Positions 46,934 to 56,772 of a DNA stretch of 64,000 bases are shown one piece after another. Source of the stretch: Plasmopara viticola (lineage: Eukaryota > Oomycota > Peronosporomycetes > Peronosporales > Peronosporaceae); the NCBI GenBank assembly GCA_001695595.3, contig MBPM02000040.1, positions 558,001-622,000 on the forward strand. The letters are read 5' to 3'. The number at the start of each line of letters is the position of its first letter. The stretch's first letter is position 1. The notes below the pieces were generated by a model, which saw only the letters and a program-made list of their open reading frames with translations, made no database searches and had not been told where the DNA came from. The translations under genes and the position numbers were made by a program.

Positions 46934-47560
46934 AGAAGGACATACAGTGGACTTGGGGGAAAGACCAAGATCGTGCTTTTGCTAGTCTAAAGTTTGCTTT
47001 GCAGTCTGCACCAGATTTCACCTTACCTAATTTTTCACGCCCTTTTGTACTCACTACAGATGCGTTAGGATTGCGCATTGGTGGTGTACTTTCACAATTT
47101 GTAAATGGTCATGATCATCCTGTTGCTTAGATGACTTCTATCACAGATGCGGCAGGGCAGTTCCATCCATTCGGGAACATTCGCGAGAGCCTTTACTCGA
47201 TCAACTACAAAAGTTCAAAGTGATATTGGATAAATATGTCTTCAAATTAGGATCACTGCTTCTAATCTAATTTAAGAAGCTTGGTGTTCATGAAATTAAT
47301 TGGCCGGCACATGAAAAGGAATTATTTGCAATGAAAGCTGGTCTCGACCAATGGCGTCATTATCTTTACGGTCATCAATTTGAAATATTCACGGATAATA
47401 GCGCATGCTCGTGGCTGCTTCATCATCCTTAAGTGTCCCCTAAATTGGCAAGATATTTGACAACATTTTCCTTGTATACTTTTACGATGCATCACATCAA
47501 TGGTGCTCTTAATGTCGTCGCTGATGCTTTGTCGCGCCGACCAGACGAATGTGCTCCTTC
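46930..47560 (+). pseudogene. Gypsy RNase H
   Basis: The domain is spread over broken frames: WTWGKDQDRAFASLK and FVLTTDALGLRIGGVLSQF, then a stop near 47128, a patch of unmatched sequence near 47140-47270, then WPAHEKELFAMKAGLDQWRHYL and FEIFTDNSACSWLL, a stop near 47432, and HHINGALNVVADALSRRPDE. Key acidic residues (TDA, KEL, TDN, NVVADALSR) can still be seen. Confidence 0.85.
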
Positions 47561-47689
47561 AACTATCGAGTTTCATGAATGTGATGCTAAATGTCAAGCT
47601 CGAGGTTCTCGTTTGCGTGTTTCACCATCTGGGTCAACTCTGCTCCGGGAGGGGCCTGAGTTATTTCAAGTTGCTGCAGTAATGATTGC

Positions 47690-49200
47690 ATCTTATATCG
47701 AGCTGTCGCCAGATGTCCGCAAAATGTTCCATCAAAGTTATGCCAACGATCCTGAATTTCAAGACTCATGGACGAAGTCTGATACTGACACATTGTTTAT
47801 CAAACATGACGAATCATTGTTTCTACGTACTTCCAACAAAGTCGCAAGACTTTATGTGCCGAACAACGATCGTTTGCGAACTCAAGTCATTTCGCAATAT
47901 CATGACTCTACTATAGCTGCTCATCCTGGCAATCGCAGAACTTTCTTGTGAGTTGCACAGTGGTATTTTTGGAAGACATTACAAAATGACATCAAGGAAT
48001 ATGTCAAGACGTGTGAAACTTGTACACGCTGGAAACACGACAATCAACGAAAAAATGGATTACTTATGCCAATCCCAATACCTGAGCAATGCTGGCATGT
48101 TGTGTCAATGGATTCTATAACTGGAATACCTGTTTTAAATGGTTTTGATGCCATTTTAATTGTTGTCGACAAATTGTCAAAACGTACCAAGTACGCTGCA
48201 GTGCATGCGAATGATGATGCATCTGCAGCAGCCAAAGCATCCTTTGAAGCTGTAGTTCGACACCATGGATTACCTGAAGTTATCATCAGTGACAGAGATA
48301 GCAAGTTTACTTCATCATTTTGGAAGTCCCTGATGACAATCATGGGTGTTCGACTTAGTATGACAACAGCACATCGTGCTCAAGCCGATGGACAAATGGA
48401 ACGACAAAACTTAGTCGTTGAAGATGCACTTAGATGTATGGTGTCCTATCACGGAACAGATTGGACAAATTACGTAGGCACCATCGAATATGCTCATTCA
48501 ACACTTGTCAGTGCATCTACTGGACATTCTCCATTTGAGATTGACACCGGAAGAAAAGAACGTTCTCCTTGGCAAAAAGGAATAAGTGGTAACGATTCGA
48601 AAGTGAAAATTGATATTCAGGCTAAAGAACCCGCGGAAAAAAGACAAAAGATAATTGAACAAGCACGAAAGAATCTACTAAAAGCTCAAGCCACTCAAAA
48701 GCAATATTATGATCAGAAACGTAGAGTGCATCAAGTTGAATTTCAAGTTGGAGATCTAGTTATGCTAGATACTCGAAGAATCTCTCTAAGACATGCTGCC
48801 AAAGATATGGAAAATAAACGAGCGAAATTTGCAGCAAGAAAAGTTGGGCCATATGAAATCATCAAGATGATAAATCCCAATGTGGCAAAACTCATGTTGC
48901 CACCAAGCATGAAGAGAATCAATCCGACCTTCAATGTCGATGTATTGTCGAAGAACGAGCCGACACCAGACAAGTTCCTTAGTCTTCCTATCGCCAAAGC
49001 GTCGAAGTTTGTGGACAATGACTCAGCTGATCAGCTTCAAATCATTTAGCGTGTTTTGAAGAAGAGACAATTTAATCGCCAACCCGAATGTCTTGTCCAG
49101 TGGCATGGTGGAAAGAAGAAGAAGCTAGCTGGGAAAAAGAAAAATATATTTGACACGTAGCTCATTGGAATGATCTCGTTGCCGACTTTAAACAGCAACA
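47690..49200 (+). pseudogene. Gypsy integrase with chromodomain-like tail
   Basis: The zinc-binding part shows YHDSTIAAHPGNRRTF and, past a stop near 47951, CETCTRW (HHCC). The core then has Asp in MDSITG, Asp in ISDRDSKFTSSFW and Glu in GQMERQN, the last two 36 codons apart (DD35E). A 327-codon frame covers the core and the basic C-terminal part (QVGDLVMLDTRRI, RKVGPYEIIKMINP). After its stop at 49047-49049 a fragment with CLVQWHG and, in another frame, a WEKEKYI-like remnant suggest a broken chromodomain, as in chromoviruses. Confidence 0.85.
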
Positions 49201-49214
49201 ACGAAAGATCAAAT

Positions 49215-49223
49215 CGGGGAGGA
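49215..49223 (+). other. Polypurine tract
   Basis: CGGGGAGGA abuts the TGTAAGG start of the 3' LTR, the expected primer site for plus-strand synthesis. The same GGGGAGGA-TGTAA junction occurs on the minus strand at 61008-61020. Confidence 0.7.
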
Positions 49224-49440
49224 TGTAAGGAACCACACTCACATGTTCTAGAACCATTCTAGAATTTTAGTGAGCGTAGGTTACAAACATCCTCTATGTT
49301 TTCGATAGTATAACTTAACCCACATTCAAGAAGAGATGATACATATATTCATATTAGTTAATAGGAAAGGCGACACTAGGAGGAGTGACTTACATGAGAA
49401 AAACAGTAGGAAGAAAGTGGATAGGTTACATATCAGTCTA
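49224..49440 (+). repeat. Gypsy 3' LTR, truncated
   Basis: Matches the first ~220 bp of the 5' LTR and stops at ...ATATCAGTCTAA, where it joins directly to the right copy of the flanking segment. The missing ~90 bp include the expected LTR end, so the junction is a deletion or recombination joint and not a normal insertion border. Confidence 0.8.
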
Positions 49441-50475
49441 AAACTATTGCTTTGCCTTTATCTCGAGAAAGGAGATATTGTCTCGTCACGCAATACTTTA
49501 AGCCTGGTGAATTTCTTTCAAAGTTCAACTTATTGGGTCTTGTCAAGGAGGATAACCGCGAGTTTGCGAACGATGCCACACACTGGGCTTTCATATATGT
49601 GGAGTGTTCTCGTGTAGATTTTAGTCTGACGCTCTGTGTTCGCGGTAGCGGTTCTTTACTGTACGATCTTAGTGATCGAGCACACTTGCTCTGCCTCATT
49701 ATAGGACTAACGTGCTTCTAGATGACGATATCAATTGTGCTAGCTTGTTTTACATCGCCTTTTACGTATTACATCGCCTGAATCGTCTTTGAAGGATATT
49801 GCTGGCGGTTTGTGTACGAATAGTTGCGTCTCCTTGTGTGGCGCATATTAAGCCGCTTTTTCTTTTTCCATTTGGGTAGAATATGAGTTTGACCTTTTCG
49901 GAAAAGGTTGGGGTGACGCCCTCCTTCCAAGCGCGGGGGCTAAATGCTCGCGCGCTTCGGGCAGGTGCTCTCGGGCATCTGCAGGTCTCTAACGAGTCTC
50001 ACCCTCGACGCGACGGTCTCCAGCACCAGGGCGCCACCTGGGCACTTACCAAGTCAGAAGTACACAAAATAATGGAAGACCCTCACGGCCTCGGTGCTGG
50101 CTGCACTGCCCGCCGAACGAGACTCGACGTATGCGGACACCACTCTATGCCGTGGACTAGCCATAGAGCCTAGCACGTGCATAACTTGGCAACGCGATAA
50201 CGTAATACAATACAATACAAATGAGTTTGACCGTTGTCGATGAACAAGATAGCACCCCTTTTCTCTTAAGAGATTAGAAGTCATTGTGGACTGTGTCGAT
50301 AGCGCATTGTTGCTTTGAACAGACATCAAGCGTGAGCCCTTGCACGATCGTGATGTTGTCCTTCGGCTACTCTCTTTATAAAAATATTTCTGCCCAAATG
50401 CCATATTTTCAACAGAGACCCTTTTCTTGACCATGTCTTCTTGTAAAAGACTCATTTGACCATTCATATACAGCG
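49441..50475 (-). repeat. Flanking duplicated segment, right copy, interrupted by SINE copy 5
   Basis: Second copy of the block at 43474-44165. It starts at AACTATTGCTTTGCC, equivalent to about 43475 in the left copy, and ends near the CATTCATATA equivalent to the left copy's LTR junction. Minus-strand frames parallel those of the left copy. The SINE at 49895-50220 lies inside it. Confidence 0.8.
49895..50220 (+). mobile_element. SINE-like retroposon, copy 5
   Basis: Same subgroup as copy 2, with (TACAA)n tail. A perfect 12-bp duplication ATGAGTTTGACC flanks it (49883-49894 and 50221-50232). The empty site is preserved in the left duplicated segment near 43903-43914, where the same sequence appears once and runs on without interruption. 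Confidence 0.93.
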
Positions 50476-51581
50476 ACGTCCCTGTTCAGCCGTCAGCTTG
50501 TGTTCTAGTAGCCTTCTCTGTACCCTACTGCTCCACGGTTGTCTCTTGGTACGAGAAAGCCAAACTTCTTACCGCATCATATTCATCCTCGCGTCGGCGC
50601 TGGGCTAATTATCATCATCAATCTGTCCAACTTTACGGAGCCAGCCGCGCGAAGAGGGCTATCGCTCGCTTCTTCCCTCTCTAGTGCTTGTTGTGAAAGC
50701 CTTTTGTAATGTGAAGGTAGTGAGTCAGACTTTTGTGCATGCCAACTAAGATGAGGCCATTAGTTATAATACTCGAGGCAAATTGGAGTATTTTAAAAGA
50801 AATCGCACATCGACAGCGTGTTTATTTGAGCGTGGAGAATGCAACGCGCGAGCGTGAATTATCTTAAGACGGCTCGAAAGCAAGCGAAAGGTTACATTGA
50901 GTCGTATGTAGTGTGGGATGAAACTGCAAGCTTACCGAGGGACCATCTCACCTTTCCTGACAGCTGCAATACCCTTGTCGGCGGCGTCTCAATAAGTCGC
51001 ATGGCGACGGCGATACGGATCTTTCAGAACGACTAATTAAGTGGTAGCGAAGTCGGACTGCGTAAAAGCCTCCATGTTTACTTCCTTTTTGACAGACGCG
51101 AGAGAATTACTACTACTCGCCAATTCGCTTCAGCGAGCTCGCGTTCCATTCACTCATGGGCTCTTTGTTTAACTCAGCACCATCGTGACAACAGCCCCTC
51201 GGACATCGCTACGAGGCGGTGTTGAACTATTTACTCTTTTCTGTGTGCTCTAGATTCGTCTATGGCGATTACGAATTATAGCTTCGAAAGCTTATCAAGA
51301 CAGAAGATGCTTAAATTGTGTCAGTAACAAGCTCTTTTGATGCTCATATTTCGCCATGTGTTTATGCTCTCAACATGTACAGAATGGCTGTTTGAAACAG
51401 ATGCGAAGCAATAATGGAAACATGGCCTTTGATAGCCTCGTCTTTTTTTGTCGTACATATCCTAGAAGCTTTATTTTTCTTCAACAGGTATCAAGACGAT
51501 CGAAACTGTGTTATTCTCGAATTCGTGGGTCTCAAATCAAGCGTTTCCAGATGTTTTTATAATGTATGATAGCAATTGAAA
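50476..51581. other. Spacer downstream of HisRS
   Basis: GC content is mixed. Open frames at 50839-51036 and 51356-51562 show no motif. It includes the HisRS 3' UTR. Nothing further was recognised. Confidence 0.4.
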
Positions 51582-54266
51582 TTAGCTTCGGTGATCTAGA
51601 GTGTCGTCTCCGATGCGAAATGTGCTGGTGGTAGGACAACCACGACGCAGTAGTTCGGCCACTACTTCAGAGCGCGGCACGGTCACTTCTTCCTTTGACG
51701 CCATTTCCTTGATCTTGACACTGCTTTTGGCCAGCTCGTCCTCGCCGATCACCACCATGTACGGAATCCCGCGCTCTAAAGCGTAGTGCAATTGCTTTAT
51801 AAACTTGGGATTTTCTGTCTGCATCACCTCGGCTGAAATGTTTGCGAGCCACAATTGCTTGCACAACTCCAATCGCGGTATCATCATGTCGCTACATGTT
51901 GAGGCTACCAAAACGTGCGACGGAGCAGAAGCGTTGACGGACTGCTTCTCAGCGTGGGCCTGGAGATAACCAAAGATACGCTCGATTCCAAGACTGACAC
52001 CCACACATGGAATTTGCTGGTCGGTGGCAGAAAACATTCCCACTAAATTGTCGTAGCGGCCTCCAGCAGCGATAGAACCAACGTGGTGTTCCGGACTTAC
52101 TAGCACAAATTCGTAGATAAGCCCCGTGTAGTAGTCCAGACCACGTGCAAGACTCAGATCAAATGAAATAAAGTCTAGTACACCCATGGCTTCAAGATAA
52201 TTAAAAAGCAGAGCTAAGTCGTTCATGGCACGGCGAGCATTGACGTTGTCACCAAAAACATTTTCTCGTAAAAGCTGTGCGTGCAGCTCGCGTGGTGAGC
52301 CCACCTTACATACAAACGGCTCAATACGATCTGCAACATCCTCAGAAATGTTCTTTTCCTCCACCATTTCTCGACGCACTTCCTTCCACGGTTCCTTATC
52401 CAGCTTGTCGATAGCGCTGCATGTCATACGAAATTTGTCAGATGGTACCCCGCAGATAGCAAGGATAGCATCCAGTAAAAGACGGTGACTCAGCTTCACC
52501 TTGACGGGACCAAGCTCTGGGAATTGCTGCACTACTTCAATACCAATGGACAGCACTTCGGCGTCAGGAAGCATAGGCGCGTATGTACCAGCGATATCAA
52601 AGTCGCACTGATAGAACTCACGGAAACGACCGCGGGCCATCTGTGGGTTGTCACGGCGATACACGCGAGCAATGTGGTACCGCTTGATATTGCCAGGGCT
52701 GTGGACGGCCATAAAGCGAGCAAACGGGACAGTTAGATCGTATCGCAGGGCCAGCAACTCGCCACCTTGGTCAGCCAGGTCGTAAATAAGCTTACTATCC
52801 TCGCCATATTTGCCTGTAAGCGTCTCTTTTAGCTCAAAAACAGGCGTCTCAATCTCGACACCAGCGTGACGCTTAAATACCATCCGAATTTTGTTGAATA
52901 TCTTTTCACGCAAAGCCATTTGGTCAGGCAAGAAATCTTGTGACCCTTTAGCAATCTTGGGTTTCCGACGCGCACCGCCGCTGCTCAAACGCAGAAAAAG
53001 CTCATCTAGAAACTGCGCTAGACTTTGGCTGCGCAAATCGAAGGCCGATTTCTTTACACCAGTTTGCCAGTCATCCAAACCCACGAGGTACTGACGAAGT
53101 GCTTGACTTCCTAAACCAAGTTTAAGCTCGTCCTTTCCGGTTTTTCTCGTTTTCTCTTTTTCCCGCTGTTTTTCAAGTTTCTTGCGACGTTTTTCGAGAA
53201 TCTTTTCACGTTGCGCTTCTGGTAGAGTGGCAAGATTTTCGTGTTCTTTAGTAGCTGCAGCCGCAGTCTTGGCTGCCACCTGCTGGGCCTTTACGCTCTT
53301 CTCCGCCCGGCGCGTTTTGATTCGTGCCTCTTCCTCTTCAAAAAACTTTAGTGACGGCACGAGCTCGCGCGACAGTGCAGCCACCGTGACTTGGACAAGA
53401 TCGACAGCATTTGTTGTCTTGAAATCGTCCGTTGCTTTTTCAGCCACCACCTGCAAACGGTCAACGCTGCCCTGTAGCAGCACGTTGAGTGCCTCTGTCG
53501 TGGTCAAAAGAGTCGTCTTTAGGACTTGCGGGTGAATTCCCGCACCAGCGCGTTTATCCACGGTACCATCCCCCAAGACACTATTCATTTCGATTTCCAC
53601 GATCTTATAGGCGCCCAATATGGCATCGCGGGCAGGGCCGTGGTACTGCGGGATGCATCGCACGGCAGTGGCATCTGATCCACCCTCACTGCAGCTTCCG
53701 GCAAGCTTGGATCCATCCAACATTAGTCGCAGATTTTGCGCCGATGTCATGATGCCGCGATGCGGACGGGTCACATTCACAAACTCAGCATCAAAGGCAG
53801 CTAAATCGACCCGCATCGTCTCACAAGTGACGGCAGCCACAGCGTCGGCCAGAGGAAGCAGCGCACGAGCTCCGCCGACGGCCAATACCGTCTCAGCCAG
53901 CAACTCAAGCGGCGTGTTTGCTATACTCGAATGATCCACTGGTAAAAGCGCCTCGGGCAAGTTCACAAAGGCAACCTGGTCAGGAGTGCTATCCTGTTGG
54001 TTGAGTAGAAAAGCCACATAACGTGCATTATTCATAGAAGCGATCCGTAATAGACGGTGAAGCAGAAGCACAAGCACAGCGCGGCGCACGGCAGGCGAAG
54101 CGGAGGAGGAGGTGGGAGAGGATATGAGCTGCAGCGTGAACGAGGTTGCCGAGATGGGAGCCTCAGGTAATTTATCAAGAGTGACGGATGCACCCAATGC
54201 AGCCACGGCACACACATCTTCCACCGAGAGGTGACCGTCGCCGATCACCACGCGCACAGACGCCAT
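51582..54266 (-). CDS. HARS: Histidyl-tRNA synthetase with lyase-like N-terminal extension
   Basis: Charges tRNA-His. The start MASVRVVIGDG gives 894 aa in a single exon, almost twice the length of a bacterial HisRS. The N-terminal ~230 residues (VVIGDGHLSVEDVCAVAALG) resemble the aromatic ammonia-lyase-like N-terminus also seen in plant cytosolic HisRS. A Lys/Glu-rich coiled linker follows at about 310-390. The class II catalytic core carries motif 1 near 467 (VEIETPVFE), motif 2 near 544 (RGRFREFYQCDFD), the His-specific LARGLDYYTG near 703, GGRYDNL and motif 3 near 752 (VGVSLGIERIFG). The anticodon-binding domain closes the protein. It is divergent from the transporter gene with 131 bp between starts. 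Confidence 0.95.
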   Translation of the reverse strand: MASVRVVIGDGHLSVEDVCAVAALGASVTLDKLPEAPISATSFTLQLISSPTSSSASPAVRRAVLVLLLHRLLRIASMNNARYVAFLLNQQDSTPDQVAFVNLPEALLPVDHSSIANTPLELLAETVLAVGGARALLPLADAVAAVTCETMRVDLAAFDAEFVNVTRPHRGIMTSAQNLRLMLDGSKLAGSCSEGGSDATAVRCIPQYHGPARDAILGAYKIVEIEMNSVLGDGTVDKRAGAGIHPQVLKTTLLTTTEALNVLLQGSVDRLQVVAEKATDDFKTTNAVDLVQVTVAALSRELVPSLKFFEEEEARIKTRRAEKSVKAQQVAAKTAAAATKEHENLATLPEAQREKILEKRRKKLEKQREKEKTRKTGKDELKLGLGSQALRQYLVGLDDWQTGVKKSAFDLRSQSLAQFLDELFLRLSSGGARRKPKIAKGSQDFLPDQMALREKIFNKIRMVFKRHAGVEIETPVFELKETLTGKYGEDSKLIYDLADQGGELLALRYDLTVPFARFMAVHSPGNIKRYHIARVYRRDNPQMARGRFREFYQCDFDIAGTYAPMLPDAEVLSIGIEVVQQFPELGPVKVKLSHRLLLDAILAICGVPSDKFRMTCSAIDKLDKEPWKEVRREMVEEKNISEDVADRIEPFVCKVGSPRELHAQLLRENVFGDNVNARRAMNDLALLFNYLEAMGVLDFISFDLSLARGLDYYTGLIYEFVLVSPEHHVGSIAAGGRYDNLVGMFSATDQQIPCVGVSLGIERIFGYLQAHAEKQSVNASAPSHVLVASTCSDMMIPRLELCKQLWLANISAEVMQTENPKFIKQLHYALERGIPYMVVIGEDELAKSSVKIKEMASKEEVTVPRSEVVAELLRRGCPTTSTFRIGDDTLDHRS

Positions 54267-54397
54267 CAAACTTTTAATAAAAGTTAAGTGGTTGGTGCAG
54301 GTGAGTATTTGATACTAAAGTAGCATAAAATAATTTACTCCATACAAAATATACAGCAATGTTTTGATAAATAACTAGCAGCAGTACGATCGTCGAG
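54267..54397. promoter_or_regulatory. Shared divergent promoter between HisRS and the MFS transporter
   Basis: Only 131 bp separate the two start codons, so both core promoters must lie in this AT-rich block. I see no clear match to the oomycete initiator on either strand. Confidence 0.5.
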
Positions 54398-55924
54398 ATG
54401 TCGCTACTGCAGCGCTGGCTGACGCTGCGTGTGTTGTACGTAGTGTCGTTTCTTGACATGCTCGGCGTGTCCATGATTATCCCGTCGCTTGCGCAATACG
54501 TCAAGTCGATGGATGGTGGAGCAATGGTATTTGGGCTGCTCATGTCGCTCTATGGCTTCATCCAGTTCTTTGCGGCGCCTATTGTCGGTAGTTTAAGTGA
54601 CCACTATGGCCGCAAGCGCGTGCTACTGATGTGTTTGATTGGATCATCAGCTGGGTATCTCTTACTGGGTCTGTCGTGGAACATCTACGTTGTGGTGCTC
54701 TCTCGATTGCCAACTGCATTATTCAAGCACACATTGGACATTGTAAAGGTGGCCGTAACAGACGGCGAAGCGGTAGACAAGCGTTCAACATCGATCGGAC
54801 GCCTTAACGCAGCGGCTAACGCGGGCTTCATTATCGGCCCCATGATCGGCGGCTATGTGAGCTCTATTCCCAACGGGTTCAACTACACAGCGCTGCTGAC
54901 TACGGCGCTGTTTGGTGTAAATTACGCCCTCGTGTCATTTTATTATATCGATTTGAATAATGAGGGCCTTATATCGACAATTGCGACAGATACTGAGTTG
55001 AAAAGGAAGCGACACGATCATCACGTCGACTGGAGAACTCTGCTCCACAATGCATGGGTAAAACTACTCGGTTTTTGTGACATCGTCAACGAGTCTAAGC
55101 CGGCACAGACGCTACTAGTTGCGCGATTACTGCTGTCTATGGCAGCCATTTTGTACCGAACTCACTTTTCAGTGCTGCTGGAGGATAAGTTTAATATGGA
55201 CTCGAAGGATCGGGGATTTGTACTGAGCTACATGGGACTGCTGGGCTTTTTTGGAAGTTTCTCGGTGGGCTTCGTTACTAAGGCTGTGAAGTCCGAGAGG
55301 CTGGTACTGCAATTGTCAGCTATTATTTACGTGATGACATTTTTTGCGCTCTCGAGTGCTACCACAATCAGCGCTGTGTACATTATGCTAGCACCACAAG
55401 TGATTACCATCAGGTAAATGAATTGCATTCAGTCTTTTGTCAAAGATAAAACCAACGTGTATTTTGTTGCAGTATACTACGTGCAAGCTCAGTGGCGTTA
55501 CAGACTACGTTCGTTTCGCACGGTCATGTTGGCGCATTCATGGGGATCTCGTCTTCATTAACCGTACGGTGGTCTTATCCTTAGCACAATATCATTTTTT
55601 AAGCTACTGACCGTATCGCGCTGTTTTGTCGTAAATTTTAGTCAATCTCTCGTACTGTTGGACCAGGTGAGAATACTTAAGAAATTTGTTTTATTAATCT
55701 GTTGATGATATCGGATTCTTGATAACGTACTTTGCTGTTTAGTTCTGTCTGGATGGACTTACAGTGCTTCAGTTGACGGACCAGCATACGGTGCCGCATG
55801 TCTGGCTGCAATAAGCGCTGGATTATTCTGTTTTGTTCCACACTTTGTGAAAATGGGCAATTTGAACACCATCAGCGACGAAGTCAAGAGCAATTTGAAG
55901 TCAACAAAGAAAGTCATCGATTAG
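54398..55924 (+). CDS. MFS transporter, MFSD9-like, four exons
   Basis: Polytopic membrane transporter of the major facilitator superfamily. Exons 54398-55413, 55473-55563, 55642-55666 and 55743-55924 total 1314 bases, giving 437 aa. All introns (59, 78 and 76 bp) are GT...AG and frame-consistent; exon 3 is only 25 bases. The joins restore SSLTSISRTVGPVLSG, a known late MFS segment. Other hallmarks: FLDMLGVSMIIPSL in TM1, GSLSDHYGRKRVLL (loop 2-3 signature), LSRLPTALFKHTLDIVK, matching the RVPxxxFKHTL motif of MFSD9, and GFIIGPMIGGY. The substrate is unknown. A plain frame search stops at 55417 and would call it truncated. Confidence 0.88.
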
Positions 55925-56772
55925 ACAAAATTCGCTTATCGCGCCGCTCGCCTTTACCCGCGGCGTTCTTTGAGCAAGTTACGTTAATTGTGTCGAATTG
56001 CACTTTTAGATCAACGCACTCTCCTGACGAGATTTTCGTTTGTGCGTCAGCCAATGTAATTGCCACATGATTATGGTGGTGTCAACTGTTGTATTTTTAC
56101 CTTGTTTGTCTTATTCCCCTCTGATTCTACAAGCTATCGGTATCGAATCTCTTGCGTGTCGATCATTTCGCCGTTGGACAGCCGAGTCTGCCATGAAGCA
56201 AGGTTGACCCGCTTGTCCAAACAAGCATTTTTGACGAGCAATAGAATGCGTTGTGGGAACGATAGTCTTAGAAATGTCTTTGGCGGTCCTGTGCAATTTG
56301 TAATTTCGGCAACAATTGCGTTGTAATTTCGAGCCTTATCAGCATAGCTGCACGAGTGCGACACTCACCGACAATCTGCATGAAAGTCTGTTTGAGGTGA
56401 CAAGGGTGGTGGTCAATTTGCACCGTTGCGAAGAAGCCAGTGAAAGCCATTTTTCAAGAATATGGGAACGCTACAAACAAAGGAGTTGCGAGCCTTTATC
56501 CACCTTAGCGTTTGAGCCGGCATACAAGCGCTAACTTACATTACAGTGCGTCGAAACTACGCGATCCACGTTTGTATATGAAGAGAACGAGCTATCGAGA
56601 ATAAATACTGTAGTGAAACTTGAGTAGGGTGACTGAATGCATTGCGGCCGACTTACCGTACAAGTGTCCACTATCCAGTGCCTTATAGAGTCACTGAAGG
56701 TCGACTCGTGCCTACTTCAATAAACTGTCAACTTCCTCCATTGCTACTATTAAACAACATTTTCTACAACTG
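55925..56772. other. Convergent spacer with possible small frames
   Basis: Between the 3' ends of the transporter and the SNAPC1-like gene. A minus frame at 56134-56364 (EITNCTGPPKTFLRL, LASWQTRLSNGEM) and an overlapping plus frame at 56316-56534 have protein-like composition, but I find no family, good start or joinable exon. They may be chance frames in 3' UTR sequence. Confidence 0.3.

Larger units (their letters stand above)
44166..49440 (+). mobile_element. Ty3/Gypsy retrotransposon, chromovirus-like, defective
   Basis: LTR, primer site, gag remnant, RT, RNase H, integrase, chromodomain-like tail, polypurine tract and truncated LTR are found in order on the plus strand. Multiple in-frame stops and frameshifts interrupt gag and pol, and the region between gag and RT lacks both a CCHC knuckle and a protease DSG/DTG motif, so a deletion is likely. 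The two LTRs differ at roughly 15-20 positions over 217 bp by eye. It cannot move on its own. Confidence 0.92.

Noticed and set aside
49883..50173. 96-codon plus-strand open frame starting MSLTFSEK
   Set aside because: It begins in the target duplication and runs through SINE copy 5, so it is a retroposon frame and not a gene.
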